64,000 nucleotides of DNA from positions 24,554,933 to 24,618,932 of the forward strand of contig NC_064439.1 of assembly GCF_023343835.1 (NCBI RefSeq), written 5' to 3'. A program made the translations under genes and the position numbers. The notes under the pieces are model-generated. The model worked only from the letters and a program-made list of their open reading frames with translations. It did no database searches and had not been told where the DNA came from. Every line of letters begins with the position of its first letter. The stretch's first letter is position 1. Positions 60,601 to 64,000 of the stretch are shown piece after piece. The stretch is from Lagopus muta (Eukaryota > Chordata > Aves > Galliformes > Phasianidae).

Positions 60601-62668
60601 AAAAGAAAAAGAATTAGATGACATCAGCATTTCATTTCTTACTGACTTTTTCTCTAACTGCTAATATACCTCCTAGCAACTCTTACAACACAGATAGCTA
60701 GCAAGAGTTCCACAACAGCTGGCTGAGTCCAGGTGATTAAAACAAATTGTAATAAACCATAATTGGAGGATTTTGATTAGAAGCTAATGCTGAAATGCCC
60801 TGAACATAATTAATGTTTAAAGATGGTATCTTTAAAACCCAAGTGTAACTCTGGAATAAATTACAGTAATGATATTTATTGCTGTAAAATTTATTTCCTA
60901 TAATTTTGTGTATCTGAAATGATGTCAGTCACTAATTTGAACACATTTTTTTTCCACACAAAATGACTGGCTTAACATACATAGTCAGAGAACGTCAATT
61001 TTGTTTTAAATAAATACTAATTACTTTTTTATTATGGTAAATTTCTGTTCTTCCAGAAAAATCAGCTCTTTTATTATTTTAAAGATACTGAAGAGTTTTT
61101 AGGGATGATGTTGGTTAAATTAAAATGTTCCCACTTTTTTTGTGTGGGGGAGTTTCACTATCAGTAGGGGAAACTCAAAACTAATATTAGAATGACTTCT
61201 AACAGCTATTTACATGGTGTGGTTTCTTAATTAACAATCTTTTTGTGATTTTTAATGGAATAAGAGAACTATATATTACATACTCTGACCAACAGGAAGA
61301 AAAAGTCTCCAGCAAGCACTTATTAACAATGAAGAAAGAGTGCAATCCTTTTCTAAAAACTGAAAATACCTTCCAAGGAGGCTATTAGAAAAAGAGAACT
61401 GTTTCTCAAAGCTACAAAAAGCTTGCTAAAGGTAACTTGCTCTAACTTGAGAGTTAAAAATATAAGTAAAAGTATATCATTTTGGAGCTTTGTACTTTAT
61501 GCAAATCACATTACAGATAAAAGTTGCAAAATACCTCAGCTCCTGAATTTTCACCTTCTTACAATAATATTTCAGACTATTTTTAAATATATTTTCATCT
61601 CAGAAAAGTAGGAGTACACCTATTAACATACAATTCCATGTCTGTCCGCAAGCTGAATACTGTAATCTTACTCACAGGGACCAAATAATTTTTTATTTCA
61701 CCAGAACACATTTGGACATGGCTTAATTCTACTACTCTGGTAAACCACACAAAATTACTGTTGCAATATTGGGCTGGCATAGCCAAAAAACTCTTGTTGC
61801 TCTAGGTTATGCAGAGGGGTTTATGGAATCAGTACGGCAGCTGCTGTTGATCACTAAGGCTTCCTAAAACTTACTAAGGCTTACTTATTTTCACTTCCAA
61901 TACACATATCAATGACTTACTGTTATTCCTGGCTCACCAATTCCAGCAGGCCCTGGAGGTCCAATTCTACCTTCTAAACCCTGAGAACCCTTGTGAAAAA
62001 TAATTAGAAAGTTCAATTTTAGTTCAGTTTGATGCTTCTGAAAAGAGAAACTTTTATATATAGATGACTTAAACGTGTCATCAGAAAGGTCTGAAATCAA
62101 ACATCTCTTGAAGTAAAACAAATAATATAAAACAAACAAATAAGATAAATTAGAAGCATTTGAAAACACATTTCAGTTAACACTTGGAATCCAAGATTGT
62201 ATTTCAGCCTTCATGCCAACAGCAGAGTGTAAAAGAATATTGGTTCATTGGTGAAAACACAGTATGACAAATCTGTCACTTGGTTGTATATTTCAGTAAT
62301 TGAGATGTATTTCTATGCTTTGAACTATGTTTACTCATTAGTGTTTGACTCTACATATTCAGTCCTTATTTAAATGATATTATGTCTGACATATTTCAGC
62401 ACAATCATAATGAAAATTTAGGGTTGAGCAAAAGGCAAGCCAGTTGCCTCATTCCTAAGTAAACATGCAAACCTATCAATATTATACAAGTTTTATATTT
62501 AGACCAAAAGAATTTGAGTTTGATAAAGTGAGCACTTTCACCCAAAAATGTTTGTACATTGTTAGCACTTCAATGGATGTGTGTATAATTGAGACTTACC
62601 TTGGGTCCTGGCTCTCCAATGCCAGGGACTCCTGGAGGACCATATGGACCTATAGGACCTTGTTCTCC
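26960..62668 (-). CDS. COL28A1: Collagen alpha-1(XXVIII) chain, 3' two thirds (23 exons; 5' part outside window)
   Basis: Secreted extracellular-matrix collagen of the VWA-containing, collagen VI-like group. In mammals it is found mainly around peripheral nerve. The known layout is signal peptide, VWA1, interrupted triple helix, VWA2, linker, Kunitz domain. On the minus strand I resolve 23 exons from 62668 down to the stop at 26960-26962, all with GT-AG sites and matching phases, giving about 798 residues. They comprise 18 collagen exons (409 residues), a junction exon, a VWA2 exon, two linker exons and a Kunitz exon. The human protein is about 1,125 residues, so the missing N-terminal third (VWA1 and the start of the helix) lies right of the window. 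Fourteen collagen exons are 69 nt, each with one short break in Gly-X-Y at nearly the same position, which is characteristic of type XXVIII. I see no frameshift or missing key residue. Several introns hold CR1 fragments. Confidence 0.95.
27181..27220. repeat. 21-bp tandem repeat, two copies
   Basis: TTACCCTATCCCTCCATTA is repeated as TTACCCTATCCGTCCATTA after a CG spacer. It lies in the last COL28A1 intron about 50 bases from the Kunitz exon. Confidence 0.85.
27591..27807 (-). CDS. COL28A1: COL28A1 exon V (linker between VWA2 and Kunitz)
   Basis: 217 nt, phase 0 to 1. It codes 72 residues beginning HSPPQTRY, rich in Pro, Ser, Thr and Gln with no known fold. NPLLNIT offers an N-glycosylation site. 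Acceptor ACTCCTTTTGCAG, donor CAAAAAG then GTACGT. The last base joins the first two of the Kunitz exon to give Asp. Confidence 0.88.
27808..30058 (-). other. COL28A1 intron between exons U and V
   Basis: AT-rich intron. The only noteworthy content is the 84-nt candidate exon (29712-29795) and an 18-base T run (29889-29906). No mobile element is recognised. Confidence 0.5.
29712..29795 (-). other. COL28A1: Candidate cassette exon in COL28A1 (84 nt, in-frame stop if used)
   Basis: Between exons U and V lies an 84-nt segment with a good acceptor (AATATTTCAG) and a perfect donor (GCCCT then GTAAGTAT). After exon U (phase 0) it would add MRAYAGR and then stop, so the Kunitz domain would be lost. 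One other frame is fully open and Cys-rich ([13 protein letters not shown]) but does not match the phases of the neighbours. It is not part of the main model. It could be an alternative or poison exon, a decayed exon, or chance. Confidence 0.3.
30059..30246 (-). CDS. COL28A1: COL28A1 exon U (end of VWA2 and proline-rich linker)
   Basis: 188 nt, phase 1 to 0. It begins by completing an Ala codon, then [12 protein letters not shown], the final helix of the VWA domain with its Cys. A linker follows with [12 protein letters not shown] and a Thr/Ser-rich tail. NVS after the Cys is a possible N-glycosylation site. Acceptor GATGTTTTCAG, donor TACTCA then GTAAGT. Confidence 0.9.
30608..30677. repeat. 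Poly-A run and TA microsatellite
   Basis: 26 A in a row (30608-30633), then an almost pure (TA)n tract to 30677 with one C interruption. It lies in the COL28A1 intron between exons T and U. Confidence 0.95.
31499..32053 (-). CDS. COL28A1: COL28A1 exon T (second von Willebrand A domain)
   Basis: 555 nt, 185 residues, phase 1 at both ends, so the VWA domain is one symmetrical exon. The metal-ion-dependent adhesion site is intact: DSSES near the start (after LELIFVI), a middle Thr in [13 protein letters not shown], and TDGQAD. The end is [12 protein letters not shown]. Acceptor GTTCTTCTTCCAG, donor CTCTCAG then GTAAAA. VWA domains mediate protein-protein and matrix binding. Confidence 0.95.
32227..32263 (-). 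CDS. COL28A1: COL28A1 exon S (37-nt junction exon before VWA2)
   Basis: 37 nt coding [12 protein letters not shown] plus the first base of a glycine codon (phase 0 to 1). Acceptor with a long T tract ending TTTTTTCAG, donor ATATGTG then GTAAGC. It resembles the short helical link between the collagen helix and VWA2. Its last Cys joins two Cys in the next exon to make a CGCGTRC cluster that probably forms disulfides near the end of the helix. Confidence 0.9.
32454..32489 (-). CDS. COL28A1: COL28A1 collagen exon R (36 nt, end of triple helix)
   Basis: 36 nt, phase 0-0, 12 residues ([12 protein letters not shown]). It closes the triple-helical domain. Acceptor CACATTTTCAG, donor CTTTCA then GTAAGT. 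Confidence 0.9.
32579..32659 (-). CDS. COL28A1: COL28A1 collagen exon Q (81 nt, uninterrupted)
   Basis: 81 nt, phase 0-0, 27 residues in nine perfect triplets, beginning [10 protein letters not shown]. Acceptor GATTTAAATTAG, donor CCAAAG then GTAAAA. Confidence 0.93.
32660..34204 (-). other. COL28A1 intron between exons P and Q
   Basis: AT-rich sequence with short T runs. No repeat family or extra exon is seen. Confidence 0.5.
34205..34273 (-). CDS. COL28A1: COL28A1 collagen exon P
   Basis: 69 nt, phase 0-0, beginning [10 protein letters not shown]. Acceptor ATTCTGTTTAG, donor CCAAAG then GTAAAT. The break is GV at 16-17. Confidence 0.92.
34274..38695 (-). other. COL28A1 intron between exons O and P
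   Basis: A 4.4-kb AT-rich intron. It includes a short duplicated AATGCACTAGGAAAAA (about 35912-35949) and a TTTA-rich tract near 37950. I see no Gly-X-Y exon or recognised repeat. Confidence 0.5.
38696..38764 (-). CDS. COL28A1: COL28A1 collagen exon O
   Basis: 69 nt, phase 0-0, beginning [10 protein letters not shown]. Acceptor GACTCTAATAG, donor GATAAG then GTAATC. The break is GISIQ at 16-20. Confidence 0.92.
38765..40445 (-). other. COL28A1 intron between exons N and O
   Basis: Ordinary intron sequence. The frame at 39208-39525 on the plus strand has no recognisable motif. Confidence 0.45.
40446..40514 (-). CDS. COL28A1: COL28A1 collagen exon N
   Basis: 69 nt, phase 0-0, beginning [10 protein letters not shown]. 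Acceptor ACTGCTTTCAG, donor CCTAAG then GTTGGT, a weaker donor than its neighbours. The break is GI at 16-17. Confidence 0.9.
40515..46558 (-). other. COL28A1 intron between exons M and N (largest in window)
   Basis: A 6-kb intron. It contains a GC-richer island near 40710-40900 that I cannot assign, a T-rich run near 41920-41935, and one long CR1 fragment at 43050-43935. The rest is AT-rich with nothing recognised. Confidence 0.5.
43050..43935 (+). repeat. CR1 LINE, 3' part of ORF2 plus 3' UTR
   Basis: Plus orientation (antisense to COL28A1). The frame from 43347 resembles the CR1 ORF2 C terminus: [49 protein letters not shown]. The 3' UTR follows with CCATCCCTGGAGG, GATGGGGCC, GGCAGCCTGAT and a degenerate TTCTGTGA end at 43935. 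A short local duplication (ATCTTTAAGGTCTCT) sits at 43860-43900. It is a 5'-truncated, inactive copy. It is the longest CR1 in the window. Confidence 0.9.
46559..46627 (-). CDS. COL28A1: COL28A1 collagen exon M
   Basis: 69 nt, phase 0-0, beginning [10 protein letters not shown], the most proline-rich exon. Acceptor CTTCTTGTACCAG, donor CCAAAG then GTACGT. The break is GPSSM at 13-17. Confidence 0.92.
46628..47660 (-). other. COL28A1 intron between exons L and M
   Basis: AT-rich intron, nothing recognised apart from a GA-rich stretch near 47275-47310. Confidence 0.45.
47661..47729 (-). CDS. COL28A1: COL28A1 collagen exon L
   Basis: 69 nt, phase 0-0, beginning [10 protein letters not shown]. 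Acceptor TTTGTATTTAG, donor GAAGCT then GTAAGT. The break is GE at 16-17, followed by GHK GEA. A CR1 remnant lies about 60 bases upstream of the acceptor. Confidence 0.92.
47790..48535 (-). repeat. CR1 LINE ORF2 reverse-transcriptase fragment
   Basis: Minus orientation, same as COL28A1. Two broken frames match CR1 reverse transcriptase: [20 protein letters not shown], then [17 protein letters not shown] and [16 protein letters not shown] (48087-48329), and [13 protein letters not shown] then [21 protein letters not shown] (47790-47960). The catalytic FADD-type region and the 3' end are missing. Frameshifts make it dead. Confidence 0.88.
48772..49258 (-). repeat. CR1 LINE 3' end with ORF2 C terminus
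   Basis: Minus orientation. The plus strand opens with TCATAGAATCATAGAAAC, the reverse of the CR1 tail, then GTTGGAAAAGACC-like sequence. The minus frame at 48871-49053 reads [20 protein letters not shown] then [15 protein letters not shown], the CR1 ORF2 C terminus. It is a separate insertion from the RT fragment beside it, since the order is wrong for a single element. Confidence 0.9.
49931..49999 (-). CDS. COL28A1: COL28A1 collagen exon K
   Basis: 69 nt, phase 0-0, beginning [10 protein letters not shown]. Acceptor CTTTTTAAATAG, donor CCACAG then GTAGGA. The break is GDSKP at 16-20. Confidence 0.92.
50000..52509 (-). other. COL28A1 intron between exons J and K
   Basis: AT-rich intron without recognised repeats or additional exons. 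A T/A run lies near 52257-52275. Confidence 0.45.
52510..52578 (-). CDS. COL28A1: COL28A1 collagen exon J
   Basis: 69 nt, phase 0-0, beginning [10 protein letters not shown]. Acceptor ATTTTATAATAG, donor CCAAAG then GTGATT. The break is GSSVR at 13-17. GEPGER fits the integrin-binding GXOGER pattern if the proline is hydroxylated. Confidence 0.92.
53209..53280 (-). CDS. COL28A1: COL28A1 collagen exon I (72 nt, uninterrupted)
   Basis: 72 nt, phase 0-0, eight perfect triplets, beginning [10 protein letters not shown] and rich in GEK. Acceptor TTTGCTTTCTTCAG, donor GCAAAA then GTAAGC. Confidence 0.92.
53700..53885 (-). pseudogene. Ankyrin-repeat-like coding relic (uncertain)
   Basis: A 61-codon minus frame in the COL28A1 intron between exons H and I. 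It reads [20 protein letters not shown] and continues [13 protein letters not shown]. The spacing between the first Asp and the final Asp is 33 residues, with LM.A, GH and DVL.VL at ankyrin-consensus places, and a second partial repeat follows. TGTGTACTCAG just upstream resembles a splice acceptor. No parent gene is recognised. It may be a retro-fragment, a lost exon of another gene, or coincidence. Confidence 0.35.
54288..54606 (-). repeat. CR1 LINE 3' end
   Basis: Minus orientation. The plus strand starts TAGAATCATAGAATGGCCTG, then AGACCAGGCTGCCCAGAGCC, CACCACCCTCTGTGTGAA and CTTCCTCCTAATATCTGACC, the usual reverse-complement order of a CR1 3' UTR and ORF2 C terminus. Confidence 0.9.
55350..55421 (-). 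CDS. COL28A1: COL28A1 collagen exon H (72 nt, uninterrupted)
   Basis: 72 nt, phase 0-0, 24 residues in eight perfect Gly-X-Y triplets, beginning [10 protein letters not shown]. Acceptor TTCTTCTCTAAG, donor AAAAGG then GTAAGA. Confidence 0.92.
56506..56574 (-). CDS. COL28A1: COL28A1 collagen exon G
   Basis: 69 nt, phase 0-0, beginning [10 protein letters not shown]. Acceptor TTTTGTTATTAG, donor TTAAAA then GTAAGC. The break is GLPAV at 13-17. It contains two Gly-Glu-Arg triplets. Confidence 0.92.
57783..57851 (-). CDS. COL28A1: COL28A1 collagen exon F
   Basis: 69 nt, phase 0-0, beginning [10 protein letters not shown]. Acceptor TTGTTTTATAG, donor CCAAAG then GTAATA. The break is GF at 16-17. 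Unusually lysine-rich. Confidence 0.92.
58420..58488 (-). CDS. COL28A1: COL28A1 collagen exon E
   Basis: 69 nt, phase 0-0, beginning [10 protein letters not shown]. Acceptor TTTTTGTATAG, donor AGGGAG then GTAAGTTT. The break is GF at 16-17. Confidence 0.92.
58637..58708 (-). repeat. CR1 LINE 3' end, very short
   Basis: The plus strand AGAATCATAGAATGGCTTGG then GTTGGAAGGGATC and CAGTTCCAACCCCCTGCC is the last about 70 bases of a CR1 in minus orientation. Its sequence is close to consensus, so the insertion may be fairly young. Confidence 0.9.
59592..59660 (-). CDS. COL28A1: COL28A1 collagen exon D
   Basis: 69 nt, phase 0-0, beginning [10 protein letters not shown]. Acceptor CATATTTCTAG, donor AACAAG then GTGAGG. 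The break is of the five-residue kind (GQSIK at 16-20). Confidence 0.92.
60525..60593 (-). CDS. COL28A1: COL28A1 collagen exon C
   Basis: 69 nt, phase 0-0, beginning [10 protein letters not shown]. Acceptor TTTTCTTACAG, donor CAAAAG then GTAGTT. The break is GE at residues 16-17. Charged GEKGEQ precedes it. Confidence 0.92.
60594..61920 (-). other. COL28A1 intron between exons B and C
   Basis: AT-rich intron without recognised repeats or extra exons. Confidence 0.45.
61921..61989 (-). CDS. COL28A1: COL28A1 collagen exon B
   Basis: 69 nt, phase 0-0, beginning [10 protein letters not shown]. Acceptor ATTTTTCACAAG, donor ATAACA then GTAAGTC. The break is GI at residues 16-17. An alternative AG lies six bases inside (TCTCAG), but the 69-nt length supports the outer site. 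Confidence 0.9.
62600..62668 (-). CDS. COL28A1: COL28A1 collagen exon A (first in window)
   Basis: 69 nt, phase 0-0, 23 residues beginning [10 protein letters not shown]. Acceptor TTTTTTTCTAG, donor CCCAAG then GTAAGTC. After five Gly-X-Y triplets there is a two-residue unit (GI), then GEP GPK. Confidence 0.93.
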
Positions 62669-64000
62669 CTAGAAAAAAAAAACATGGAAGGAGACTCCTA
62701 ATGCAATAATCTCTTTTCTTGATCAAATTCCCCCACATTACCTGTCCACTCCATTGTTTAGGGCTACAGAAATATGTATCTTAAGTTAAAAAATTAAATC
62801 TTTTAGAGTGGAATGTTTAGGTTAGTAGCAAGGTCAGCATCCCAGCAATAAACGTTGCTGCAGTAGATAATGATATTAAAAACCTCTTGAAATATATTTG
62901 TTTCCATTATGTCTTTGTTTCTGACTTTATTCAGTAATTTGGTATGTGTTTCCTTTGCTCCTTTCATTCCCAGAGAGACGTTCATTTGGAAATCAACCCA
63001 CATTTATGTTTTAAACGAAGAACTAATTTTTTTTTACCTCATAACTGTTGTTCTTAGTGCTATCTTTGAAGCAGCTCCTAATTCTCTTGTAGGTTTAATA
63101 AATTTCTAAGAAATCCATCATATCTTCTACAGAAAACAAGCTTCAGATCTCCTCAAAACTGACACTTGGAGATATAAGCAGGGGTCAGGCAGGTACAATC
63201 CTTTGAAGGTCTGATCTTCATTGCCTGGAGTGCCTGCCACAGACTGATGCTACAAATGCCAGTCCTGACACAATGTTGGATACATTCTGGAATCACTGCC
63301 TCAAAATGTTATTAAGATCCAATTTAACTTAAGTAATTCTCAGATTAAAACTTCATGTAGCTAATGTAGTAATAATGATTTCCAATCACTTGCAACTTAA
63401 AGTACTTAAAAGTTCTCCAAGACAGAATGAACTCAGTTAGTCGATAACAAATATACATTCTCCTTCCATGCACTTCACACAGATTACAACCACTGTGTTG
63501 AACGGGCTCCACACTGCTCTGTTCAGAAATTCCAGTAAAACTGATAGGATTTTTTTTTTCTGGCACATTAATTTGTCCCAGGACCCTGGTACAACAAGTG
63601 ACCTTGAGCATGATCTGACTGGGCTTATGCGTGTTTAAATACAAACTGTTTCCAGTACATAGGAAGGCTAAACACTCAGTATCTACAATTTGTTTGAAGA
63701 TTAAGGCTCAGCTGGAAATTCAAGTATTATAGTTAGTGAAAACTAATGCAATCTGTGATGTTATAGGCACAAAGAATTCCAAAATTATTTTATCTCAACT
63801 GAAGAATAACATGGCCCAAATGCATTTTCATTTTATTTCTAGAAAGTTCATAAAATGAAGATCTACAAATTCAAAGACAACTTAGAATTCCTTATAAATA
63901 GGATAGTCTGGGATAGTTATTAAACGATATGATAATTTGAAAAATATTCAAAAATATTTTTGAATATTTTGAAAAATATTATTCAAAAGAGCACACTTTC
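62669..64000 (-). other. COL28A1 intron 5' of exon A, running off the window
   Basis: No further Gly-X-Y exon is visible up to the right edge. A perfect 30-bp AT-rich palindrome lies at 63941-63970. Confidence 0.5.
63941..63970. repeat. Perfect 30-bp palindrome
   Basis: The sequence AAAATATTCAAAAATA and its exact reverse complement meet without a spacer. Every base from 63941 to 63970 pairs. It lies in an AT-rich intron and could extrude as a hairpin. Confidence 0.9.

Noticed and set aside
1-64000. CRISPR arrays, operons, tRNA or rRNA genes, endogenous retrovirus with LTRs
   Set aside because: I looked for direct-repeat arrays, cloverleaf-like segments and paired LTRs and found none that I can support. 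The DNA is clearly vertebrate.

Overview
The window is nuclear DNA from a bird, most likely a galliform and probably chicken. The evidence is two spliced vertebrate genes with avian-looking products, many fragments of CR1 (the dominant avian LINE) ending in the typical ATTCTRTGA tail, and two relics that look like the chicken mariner Galluhop. Species and chromosome are inferences. The order C1GALT1 then COL28A1, tail to tail, matches the human 7p21 neighbourhood as I know it.

Layout. 1-6040 is gene-poor and AT-rich and holds two internally deleted mariner copies in opposite orientation (about 2964-3758 plus, 5006-5543 minus). 6040-7130 is a strong CpG island, the promoter of C1GALT1 (plus strand). 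C1GALT1 has a probable non-coding first exon ending at 6717, then three coding exons (12363-12585, 14053-14720, 16164-16373) that join to a complete 366-residue core 1 beta-1,3-galactosyltransferase. Its 3' UTR runs on to a polyA signal at 17127 and/or 19931/20130. 20.2-26.9 kb is the intergenic gap between the two converging genes.

26,960 to the right edge belongs to COL28A1 (collagen XXVIII alpha 1 chain, minus strand). I resolve 23 exons with consistent splice sites and phases: 18 collagen exons, a 37-nt junction exon, one 555-nt exon with the second von Willebrand A domain, two linker exons and a final Kunitz exon. They code for about 798 residues, the C-terminal two thirds of the protein. 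The first VWA domain, the signal peptide and the promoter lie beyond 64,000.

The two genes do not form a pathway. C1GALT1 is a Golgi enzyme of mucin-type O-glycosylation, and COL28A1 encodes a secreted extracellular-matrix protein. I found no tRNA, rRNA, CRISPR or prokaryotic feature and no clear novel multi-gene system. The most interesting points are the regular 23-residue interruption pattern of the collagen exons, a stop codon touching a perfect 5' splice site at the end of COL28A1, a possible poison or alternative exon in COL28A1, an X-box and second candidate first exon in the CpG island, and an ankyrin-like coding relic in a COL28A1 intron.
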